From the NCBI RefSeq assembly GCF_001640805.2, contig NC_066833.1, forward strand, positions 12,501,608 through 12,565,607: 64,000 nt of DNA, read 5' to 3'. Position numbers and translations under genes: made by a program. This document shows, piece by piece, positions 11,641 through 23,600 of this stretch. The notes below the pieces were generated by a model. That model had not been told where the DNA came from. It made no database searches and saw nothing but the letters and a program-made list of their open reading frames with translations. The DNA comes from Lates calcarifer. Taxonomy: Eukaryota; Chordata; Actinopteri; Centropomidae. The stretch's first letter is position 1. Every line of letters begins with the position of its first letter.

Positions 11641-14600
11641 ATGGAAAACAGAGAGGAAAGGTAAACACACACTTTTAAGCTGCTCTTGTTCTGTTTATAT
11701 CTTTCCAGTAACCTGTTTACTCTGCAAATATTTTGAATCTGAAACCGGTGCCTCAATCTAACAGTCAGTTAAGGTTAGATTACTGTAAATGGCAACTTTT
11801 ATACTGTTAGTACAGGTCAGAGTTCTTTAAATATGAACAGAGTTGTTAATTAATGTTTGTTAGTTTTATATGTTTATATTACAAATGGTCAGCCTCGGTC
11901 AGTGTCAGCCTTTACAAAATATATTTAAACAAATACTGAAATATTGGGAATTTAAACTCCAAGTAAAACAAATTCTCTGGATATATCATCTTTGCTAACT
12001 TGCTCCACTATAGATAGGCTAAGCTCCGTCGTGGGCTGTTGTTTTGACCTGCAGCAAAATGAGACCCACATCAGAAGAGGGTCTGGCCAGTGCTGCATCT
12101 CTGCATTGTAGTTCTGCAGTATATTTGTGTTCAGTTTGAACATTGTGTACACTATCGTTATTCAGGTATTTACAGGCCTCCTCCCTCAAAACATTTCTTC
12201 ATGCCAGGGCCTGCACTTGCTCAACAACCAATTATCGGTTGATGGTTGAATGAAATGGAAATCAGACATTCAGACAACTTAAATGTGTGTCACTAAACCA
12301 CAACTAATGAATGAGAACAAATCTCAATACTAGAAGTGACATGTGGTTTCTGAGCCCTCTTGCTGTGTTCAGAATTAGCTGGTTTGGATTTGGACAGAGT
12401 TTGTTCAGGCTGAGATCTAGTCTAGTTTAAGTTCAGGGTCCAATTCAGGCTCTAATCGTAATACATTTGTGTGTTGTACTGCAGCCCTGCCAATGAGCAG
12501 GCCGCCACACCTCCCGAGCGAGGACTTCTCCACATCTGGCAGTCAGCGGGCCCCAGTGACCAGTTCTGTCCAGAGAGAGTGCTGCTTTCCAGACCTGTTC
12601 TGCAGGCCACCCTGGGAGAACATCATGGGCTCCTGCTTACACAGGGTGAGTATGTGTGTGTCTGTGGTGAAGCAGGGCTGAGCAATAGTTAAATGCTATA
12701 ACTTGAGGACTTGCATAATTGTATTGTAATTAAAAATTACCATATCTAGATGCTGTTGTGCATGGTGATATATACTTAACTTGTATTAATTATCATCATA
12801 TTTTGCCTAAACTGCTCCATCCCTATCGGAAGGGATGTTTTTTCTTCTGTGCCTGTGCTACGTCAGTGTCAGTTTTGGCTGCCTTAGAAACATTTTAATG
12901 TTGTCTTCCAGGTGGTCAGGTGTATTCGTTCGGAGAGCTGTTGTGGAGGGATCTGAGCATCCCAGTGTCTGCTCCCGTGCTAGAGGTGTCTCTGCTGGGG
13001 AAGACAGTGGTCCGTGTGGCTGCCGGCGGCTTCCACTGTGGAGCGCTGAGTGAGCAGGGCAGCGTCTACATGTGGGGAGAGAACACTGCAGGACAGTGTG
13101 GGCTGACTGAGAAGGGCACAGTCACAAACATCACAGGTTGGTCAGCCTCACATTTCCTAATGCTGTATCCAGGTATTTTGATGTCCTATAGCTAAAGAAT
13201 GCACATTGTTGTACTTGATTTTGCCAAAAACAGTGTTAATACGTACGAGCTATTTAAAAAAACATGAAAACAGGTTTCTCTAGTTTTGCTGTAAAAGTCC
13301 CTCCAGCAGTATTTAGACAGTGTATGTGTATGCCTCACATACACGTGCCCCATGTCAGTTTCAGAGCCGTGCCCGGTCAGTGTTGTGGACAGTGAGGTCG
13401 TTCCTCCAGCAGTGGTTCGGGTTGTGGATCTGGCCTGTGGACGGGAGCACAGTCTGGCTCTGTCTTCCCAGAATGAGCTGTGGGCCTGGGGCAGTGGCTG
13501 CCAGCTTGGCCTGGTCACAAACACGTTCCCTGTGTGGAGACCACAGAAGGTAAGTTTATGTAAGGTCAATGAATTTCAGCATTCATGATTTGATCAGATG
13601 TCAAAAAATCAACCCTATCGTGCACATTGAACTTTTTTTTTTTTATTTTATTTTATTGAGTTTGATCTGTATTTATACAGTTTGTTTGGCTGAGCATACA
13701 TGCTGCCAACTTAAGATATTTAGTCGTCTGACCAAATGTGTACTGGTTGATGGTGAATTAATGTTTTGTACACCTGTGCATGTTCCATCTGTGGCCTAGG
13801 TGGAGCACTTGGCTGGCAGACATGTGATTCAGGTAGTTTCTCTTCCTTTTATCGTTACATTGCCACATTTAAATAACAAAAATACTATGATCTACCTCCA
13901 GAAATACCAGCTCTATTTATTTCCTGCAGGTTGCTTGTGGCGCCTACCACAGCCTAGCCCTGGTGCGCAGTTTACCTCCTCAGAACTACAGTACCCAGAA
14001 CACCCCTGAGAAGAGGGAGCGGGGCCAGTCACCTCACTACACAGTGACAGAGAGGGAGGATACAGTTGATGATGCTCACTACTGTCCGCTGGGGGTGGAG
14101 CTGTCTGAAGTCTTGACAGGCGAGGTAAGTATATTCAAAAAAGAAGGAATCAAACAAATCTGGTCATGAATGAGTAAAACTCTTAAACCTTCCAGTCTTG
14201 TGATCTGTTACTATGGGATCTTTGATCTTTCAGCAGCTATAACACTACAACACCACATCATATCTGCAAGTATCTATTCCCTTTTAAGAGGTTCAGCTGT
14301 TCCAGCACTGGCTATTGCTCCTGTCTCGTTTGCATTCCCAGACCTCTCCCAGGAGAAGAGGCCCTAGACGAAGGCTCCAACGTGGGGGAAGGTCAGCTGG
14401 CAGCAGCCCTGGCTCTGGAGCTGGCTCATGCCCGTTTTCTGAGGAGGGCAGATCTACCACTAAACAGTACAGTATTATAACTTATGGGCCACTTGTTTAT
14501 CCATTAATTTCTGCTTATTTGCATTTAATATTTCCTTTTCTTCTCTCTCTTTCCTTTCCCTCTATTACAAAACTTCAGGAAGAATCTCCCAGTTGGCGCC

Positions 14601-17600
14601 GATCTCGAGCCTGACGAGGAGACTAACCATCTAACTCAGGTGGATGGGAGCCCCAAGTCTCACCCACTGTCAGGCTGGAGAGCCAGCAAGAACTCTGCTT
14701 TCTCTGATGAGGTGGAGCTCCAGAATCTCCTCCAGAAACTCTCTGGTCACTCATTGGAAATGCAAAACACCTCTGGACCAGGGGATACTGACTCACTGAG
14801 CAGTCACACTTCAGGTTTGTTATGTGTCATTTCCTTTGTCTTTTGTTCATTTTCATTGCTTTGTTCTTAAAGCTCACATATTTTACTCTACTCTTTTTTT
14901 TTTAGTTTTGATATCCAACAAGATATGTTTGCAGTTTTGAGTACCAAAACCATCTCAGATTTAGTTTTATATCTCCTCTTCACGCTTCTCTCCAGAGCTT
15001 TAGTAAGAACAATGTTCATAAACAATTTCACAGTATTTATATATCACCTAGAGCTGCTTTATAATCAAAAAGCACTTGGAATCTCACTTTCTACAACTGT
15101 GGGACCATTTATTTATTTGTTCTTTCATTTATTTTTTCATTCATCTCTTTGTCCCTGTTTATGTTTAGAAATGTGTGAATTTGTTGATTCTTTCTCTCAA
15201 GTTTCGTTATTTGTCCAAAACTGTTTTTTGCTTCTTGTTTGCCATTGATTTTGTTCCATTGTGTTCATGCTCCTAAGTTTGCTTTTTTGGATTCCTCATT
15301 TATTCATTCTTTCATTTCATTGTTTATTTTTCACTTTGAGCTGTGTAACTTTCTCTTCCTCTGCCTCCATCTCTCTCTCCAGATGACAGCTGTGTTTCCT
15401 CAACTCCTTCCATGGATCTGTTCACTTCCAGTTATAAGGAAGAATCATCACTTAACAGTCAGACCACCAAGTACGACCAAGTTTCGTTGACACTGAAGCA
15501 CAAGCATGAGAAAGTAGTGGAATTTTTAGCAATGCAGATACACACCCTGAATTTTGGTGCTTTATCTACATACCAAAAAGACTCTCCAACAGTGTTATTT
15601 TCAGCCTGATCTTCTCTCCTACAGTAACAGTGGAGTGTCTGGGCCATACTCCTCCTCCCCTGTGTGCTTGGAAGAGGTTCGACTTTGTCTGGAGACAGAG
15701 AAGAAGGCACTGCAGGGGCAGAAGAGCTCCAGTCTTACAAATATAAACCAGAAGGGGAACACGGCAGTAAACAGGAGACGTTCACTGCCTGGGACACCCA
15801 CCCATGGTAGGAATGGCAGGGTGTGAACAACTTGACTACACTTTTGGGAAATGCGCTTATTTACTTTTCTGCCAAGAGTGAGATAAGAAAGTTGATACCC
15901 TGAGCTAAGTATGGAACCAGGAGACTGTAAGCTTAGTTTAGCATAAAGACTGGACGAAGTCCGCAAGGAAATATTCAAAGCATTTTACTCCCTGTGAAAC
16001 TATAACTTAGCTTTTGCCTTTAAGTAACAATATGATAAAATACTGAAACTGGCATTAAAGGTGCTGATGGGAGTGTTGAACTTTAGACAGAGCCAAGCTA
16101 ACTGTTTCAAAGACTGCCTCCAGTCTTTGTGCTAAGCTAACCGTCTCCTGGCTCTAGCTTCTAGAGTTATTAATATTCTCATCTAACTCTCAGCAAGAAG
16201 GCAAATAAACATATTTTCTAAAATATTTAACTGTTATTCCTGTGAGGGTGCAGCCTCTCAGCTGGAAGTCACAGCTACAACAAGAAGGAAATGGAAGAAA
16301 TGGAAACAACAGCAAAAATAAATACTAAGAAACTGTGGAGGCTTTATGGATGCCATTTTTGCATAATTATGATTTTGTCTGGAGCGCTTCTCTTTGACAT
16401 CAAGAAATTGGGTTACATAAAAATACAGAATGTGCCACCTCACACATTATCTGCTACAGGCAGCATCACTGAAATGCATTCCTCCTGCATTGCTAACAGG
16501 GAAGAAGAATATAAGTATTATCTTGAGCAGAAATACACAATGCCTTTCACTTTGATGACAATAGGCTCCTCCTGGATCTGTTATCAGCTCTTATCAACTG
16601 ATAAAGAAGTCAAGATTACAGCATGCGCATGATCACGTGATAAAATTATTGTTGCTATCTGCAGATAACAGTATTTGCTTTCTTGAGATAACATGATAAT
16701 TAACCCGTTATCAGAAGAAAATAAAAATGACTACACCTGAAGTTTAGTGATATAGTGACACACTAGACAGGGAGAAACACAGTTTGACCTTCAGGGAGCA
16801 GATGCAGCAGACTAACTTCTCATTTTTTGGTTTGCCAGAAGTTTCAGAATGAAAGTCTGTTCCAGTCAACACAGACCTGAAAACCATCCAGCCTGTAGAC
16901 CTTTTTTCAATTTTAGTAGTCACTGATTATCGATAAACAATTTCTAACCTTTGTTTACCTGTGTGGCTGAACAAAGGTGTCAGTAACAACGTACAGTGGA
17001 TCTCCTGCTTTCTTCTGTTGTTGTTGCTGTTTTCTGTTCTATACTCACTGACCTCACCTCAACTGCTTCCCTGTCTGTTTAGCTGATGACAACATTGTAT
17101 TTTGAACTCTGTTGCAGTCTATAGAGAGATCACAACACTAAATACATTTACGTTGTACACGAAACAACACTGTTACCAGGATTTTACCATTTGATGATGT
17201 GTTTTTTCTTTCAGGGTCTCCACGGCGACGACGGCCTTGTGCCTGCAGACCGTCCTCTGCTGGTCGTACACAGGCTTCAGCACCAGAGGAGGCAGGAGAC
17301 AGGTTGCCGTCTCTGGGGACAGAAGTGTGGAGCTGGGGCCGTGGGTCTGAGGGGCAACTAGGCCATGGAGATCAGCTTGCCAGGTCTGAATGCACAAACA
17401 CACACTTAGAATAAAGGCTGTCTTGTGTAAATATGTTCTCAAACTCTGTTGTCATGTTAAGCATTTTCTCATTAAAAGACCCTGAATAAATTTACAGTGT
17501 TATTAAATTATGTTTTTCTATACCTAAACTCTCCTTATTTTATAATGAGCATCACAAATTATTAGTCTTTTGGTAACACACACATTTAAGAATGCTTTTA

Positions 17601-20600
17601 CCTGATCCAAAAACGTCTCCAAACATAATGTAAGGACATAGAAATAGCATTTGTAAATGTCTCATAAACATTTTACCACATATCATTTGTATCATTATTA
17701 TTATATCAAGTAGTAAGTAGTGAGATACTGTCATTTTGTGATAAAATACTGACATAAATGGCATGAAATGTACTTAATCCTGTATGTTTGTGTGTTCAGA
17801 CTCCAGCCTCTGTGTATCAAGTCTTTGACAGGCGAGGAAGTGATCAAAGTTGCTGCAGGATCACACCATTCATTGGCCCTCAGCGCTCAGTGCCAGGTAA
17901 GACAAACACACACCACACATTTTCAAGGTCTTACATAGGAGAACACAAACACACTCACACTCACACACCCTAAAACTGTCCTTACGTGCTTCAGGTGTTT
18001 TCATGGGGCAGCAACATGTGCGGGCAGCTCGGACATGTCAACAGCCCTGTCACTATTCCTCAACAGGCGAAGGTACAGCAATCTGCAGTCATGCTCTCCA
18101 TATATTCACTCAAATGCTTATTTCTACATCCAGTATTTACTGAAATTAGTTCAGTCATTCTTATTCTCAATCAAATCAAATCCTCATGGCGTATTATGGC
18201 CAACAGTTGAAAGGTGTCAGCAACACTGAAACATTTTCAACAACGTCCAAATATTAATACACACATACAAGCCAGTAAATGTCCCAATAACAGAGTATGT
18301 TTTGTCTCTGGCGGGCTGCCATAGCTGTCTGAGGGTCTACGGGTTTGGGACGTGTCGGCCGGTCAGAGCCACTCCCTCCTCTTGGCTGACGGAGACTGCA
18401 TCCAGCCGATCCTCTTGTACTGCGGCCAGCATCAAGAGCCAATGTCGGCGCAGAGTGAGAGGTCACACCAGAATCAAAGGTCATACCAGAGGTCACCTAA
18501 CAGGGCGGAGAGTTATACAGTCAGACCCACCCTGCTGCCGCTATGCATGGAGGTTTGTAGGTCAAAAATGCACAAAACTGTTTGAATGCTTATTTTTGTG
18601 GGGATAATTATATAGTACAGATCAAGGCCATAAACCATAGCATTTAATAGCCTGAGCTAATTTGCAATGCCTGTCCCTAGATAGGCTTTATACAAATACA
18701 AAAACTCAACAAGGATACAGTTAATTTACCATCTTTCAACAGGAGGGAATGAGTAAGATGATGGGTGTAACTGCATCACAGGGGTGTGTTTATTTTTATT
18801 CTACATTGGAAATAGTTCACTATGGTTAAGGTCCAAGCAGACGTGCTGAAAAAGAAATGTTATGTGTTGCACTGGCAGTACCATGAACATAACACAGTGG
18901 CAGTAATAATTTACAGTGGCCATGTTTAAATCAACTCATGGAAATGAACTGAACAAAGGGAGAAGTCAGAGAAAGTGTGGTTTTTATCAATGACAAAAAC
19001 AAAGTAAGTCTCTGTAAACTCAGTGTGATCTTAACAAAAACATGATCACTGTTGATGTCAGTTTCCTCTGTGTGTGTGTATATAGATGGGTTACATTAGC
19101 AGTGTGTGCAGTGGTGGTCAGAGCTGTGCGGTGTTGGCTGACCAGAACGTCATGGGCTTCATCTCAGCTATCCACGAGCTGGCCTCCAGAGAGAGGCACT
19201 TCTACTGCTGGTTGAGCAGCGTCAGGAAGCTCCTCCTCACCCCGCTACGTAACAGAGGTGAGACTGTCTCCCTCTTAGTAATGCAAAGTGTCCACAGAAT
19301 ACAACAAATTATCTGTAAACTGATACATGCATGATTTGTATGTGTGCTATCCTCCACAGAGGGCGTGTGCCCATTGTTAGGTGAGCCGTGCACTCATCTC
19401 TTCTTCTCTCTCTGCGAGAGTTTTGTTCATCTGAGCACCTTGATCGGTCGACACTCCACGTGCCTCAGCTACTTCCTGCATGATGTGCAGAGCCGTGATG
19501 TCACTTCCCTTCCACTGCTGACGCACACTGAGCACTTCCTGGACATTTATAAAGAGTAAGAGTCGCCCTTTTTTATCAGCATAAAAAATCCACACTGTAC
19601 TTTTCTTCCAGAACATGGCAGTAATTCTATTTTTGTTTTATTTTTTTCAATTTCCTGCTCTACTTTTTCACACAGGTTTTTTCTTCTGTTTTCAGTCTGT
19701 TCTTGCTCTTTTATTATGTTTCTTTAACTGCACATTTTTGTTTAAATACAAACCTTGGGTTATTTAAGTCACACAGCAGGTAAACTGAACAAGTTTTTAG
19801 TTTCAGGGAAAATCTTGTTAGATGAGCATAAGACACAAATCTGCAATGTGGCTGCCAGAGCAAATAAAGCTGAAGCTTGACTATCTCCTGTCAAGTTTCT
19901 CTTGAGAGTAGATAGTGCAAGGAGTGAATGATGAAAAATACTTTCAACATGTCAACAAAAGTAAGAATACCTCAGATGTGAGCTAGAGGTTATGAGTTGT
20001 TCATTTGACATTCTTCTGCTTTATCTAGTATGTGAATTAAAATGAAATTCGCTGATCTGATAAACTCTTTCTGTTTGTCTCTGTCCAGATATTTCTCTGC
20101 ATTAGGTCACTTCCAGGTGATGGGTGGATTCCAGTCACTCCATAAACTCTCACTGTAAGTTTCTTTAGTCTGTCTTTATGTTTTACTTGTAATAAAGTAA
20201 ATGGATTAGCCACCATTAAGTGAAAACAAACACATATTCAGTAGAAGAAAATACTGAAGATAATGAAATCCTGAAAGTATCCTCTCTCTCTTTGCCTCTC
20301 TCTGTTTCTGTCCAGTGAGTGTTTAGGCTCTCAGCAGACCACGCTCGCTCAGCTGTGTGTTTCAGATCAGTCTGGCAGTGGTGAACTTGACCTGGTTTCA
20401 CTGTTGTACTGGCCTCTGCAGCAGCTCCACCACTACAGCCGAATCCTGCTAAAACTGGCAGCCTGCTATGATGTGGTGAGGATGAAACTCTGTGAGAGCG
20501 GAGAGTGCTTCTTCTTTTTTTTTCTTTTTTTTACCCTTTTTCACTCAAACATTCTTTTGATCTTCCTTTTTATCCCCTCTCTTTCACTTTCTACTTTTTC

Positions 20601-23600
20601 TGTCCTTCTGTATTTCCCACGATTGAGTAACTTTTTTATATTGTAATTTATTACGTTAACTGTATTAGCTATAAGGATTCTGCACTGCCACTCCTGTATG
20701 TTCAAATATACAGAAAAAAAATTTAACTGTCCATTTCTCTCCTCCAGTTAACTATAGAGTATCAGTCCCTCCATCAGGGCTGTATTCAGTTTGAGTCCCT
20801 GTCTTTGTCCCTGTTGAGGAGGAAGAAGGAGGCTGAGACCACATTCCTCTTCTGGAAGACTCACTGTGGAAAACATACCGTGAGCATGACTCTGTTTTTT
20901 GTTATTATAACCTGCAATATCTCCCCTTCTCTGTACTGTTCTGATGAGAAAACCTTCAGAGATGTTACATTCCCAAGATATGATACACATAAGACTGCAT
21001 ACTCTTCTCTGAGGTGTTAAACCACACCAGCAGCTGTGCTTGTGACTCAGGGATGATGAAGTTTCTGTTCACAGGGAAAAGTTTGATTTACAACACATGG
21101 CTCTGTATCATAAAAACCACGTATTGCAAAATGTTTTTGTGAAACACAAGAGAAAGGTCATCAAGATGTGAAAATGCAAATCAATCAAGAAGCTAATCAC
21201 TTTGACTATTAAATTAAAAATATGCAAGTGTTGTTATCAATGACTAGTTTTCTGAAGTAGAAAACAGTTCGCACTTTGTTCCACAGGAGGTGCTGCGTCT
21301 CCCGCAGCGTCGTGTAGTTTGTGAAAGCAGCAACAGATCTCTGACCCTGCAGAACGCCGGGCGGTTCTCCAACCATTGGTTCATACTGTTCAACGATGCA
21401 CTGGTGCACACACAGGTACACAACACATGCAAACACAGAAAATCTATCCAGAAAATTACATACACATTACATTACATTATTGTTTTTCTCTTCTAATTGT
21501 AGGTAGTTTAAGTCCATGCTGGACAGCATAAGTTCTCTATGGACTGTAGTTACAGTTCACTAACAATGCCTACATCAGGGAGCAATGCCCCCATCTGTCC
21601 AACATTTATTGATATTAAGGATCTTACAGTGAACAACAACAACAACCTTTGCTTAAACATCAGAGAAAATCCACAGGATCTTTGTCGGCCTTGCTCAGAT
21701 CAGACAAAACTTCCACAGGGTCTGTGTGTTTGTCTTCCTGGTGCTTCTGGACATCTACCACATAAAGTTTAAATGTGTACATTGTGTCTTTCATTCACTC
21801 AGGGTGCCATTCCCTCTCAGAGCTTTGTAAGTATTTCTGACACCAGTTTACCCAACTTCACCTCCAACCAACCAGTTTAACCACCCTGAGCTTTGTGCTG
21901 CAGCAGCATAGGTGGGCTGGCCTCTGTTCAGTGCTCACACCTCTTGAGAGGTTCATGTGGTATTAGAAAGTAAATGAATATTAACACAGATCATTGTGTA
22001 ATGTTAAAGGGGCTGTCCGCCCAAACCTTTGCCCATTGAAACAGCTACAGTTTTGATCTACAGGTACTAGTTATACCCTCAGACACCAGATTATTTGATA
22101 CATCAAACCAAAACTAATGCAGTCTGTTTCTAATATTTTGTCCACTGCATTTATATCAGTGGGGGTGAACTAACTGAATAAACACTGGGCATTGTAACCG
22201 TTAGCATTGCAGATCTTCTGTGTTAAAATGTATTTATTTTATGCATGTCATTTTGATGGCTAATTCTTTCCAAACTGAACTGTAGCTCCCGCTAAACAGG
22301 CTGCTCTGCGTGTGTGTGTGTTTGTGTGTTTGGGTTTGCAACAGTAGCATTGGTCAGTTAATGGTGAAAATAGACGTGGTCATGGTCCTGATAGCTCATA
22401 CCTCATAAAGATGCTGGTGAAGGGATGCGACTCACTGCTGCGTTCTAGCTTTGTGCCAGATGACAACTTCTTCATTCTTGGAGGAAAACATATTTACTGT
22501 TACCTCGTCCTGTTTGTCTCTTCCCCTTCACTCAGTGTTCGAACTCTAAACCCTGACTAAGGTTTAATAGTTTGCCTGCCTTTCTGCTCGGTGTGGGGTG
22601 GTGTGTTAATAGACAGCAGATAGTGGTGAAACATAGTAAAGCTAAATAAAGCTTAATCAATAAAATAAAAGTAAACTGAAAGGAGTATATTAGACGTTTT
22701 GAATGTTTTGTTATCTATAAATCATATATACTTTGTGTTATTGCTAATCATTCATAAACGTACACTGTAACTTTTTTGGTTTTCAACCTTCATGACAGTC
22801 TTGCTTATGATTAGGTTAAATAATAGGAAATAATAGTAAAAACATTTGTTTGGTTTAGTTTTGTCTAGTCTGTTCTGTAAAGCAAAAGTGGTGTTGAAAC
22901 ATTAATGAAATATCATGAAGGCCAAAACTGCATGGACATAACTGACAAATACTGTATGTGGTTTTTGTTTAGAATCAGGAAGTGGTGCATAGTGACAGCT
23001 CATTCATCTCAAGATTCCTCACATCCACATTTAGTAAAACTGAGAGTACATACACTGTGTTTTGTGCAACTTCTACATCAAAAAACTACAGTTAGACACA
23101 CTCTTACACACATAATCTCTGGAGACAGTAGTTTTGTGTGATCTTAGCCAATGTGAGAATGATTAAGACTCATATATGCAGAAAGATGGTAATAAAATGC
23201 TTTAACCAGTGCTCTCCCTCTGTCTGTACCCCTCTCCAGTTCTCCTCACATCATGTCTATCCTCTGACCTGTCTGTGGGTGAAACCAGTCACTGAAGACA
23301 GCAGTGGACTGTGAGTTTGTTGTTTTGCTTTTAGCTTTTAATGTTGTTTGCCATATACAGAGTATACAGTTAAACGTATATAACATTTCATATGGTCCAG
23401 CAAAGAACAGCAGCAAACATGCATTCAACAAATCCGGTGCATCCATTTGATGTACTATAAAGTACAAACAATCTGCAAACACAGTACAACCATACTGCAT
23501 ACTCACTGGACAATTATAAATTATATACCACACACATTCATGTAAACAGAGAAGATTGCAAAGTGCAGGGCAGTGGGTTGTGCAAAATAATGTGTAATGA

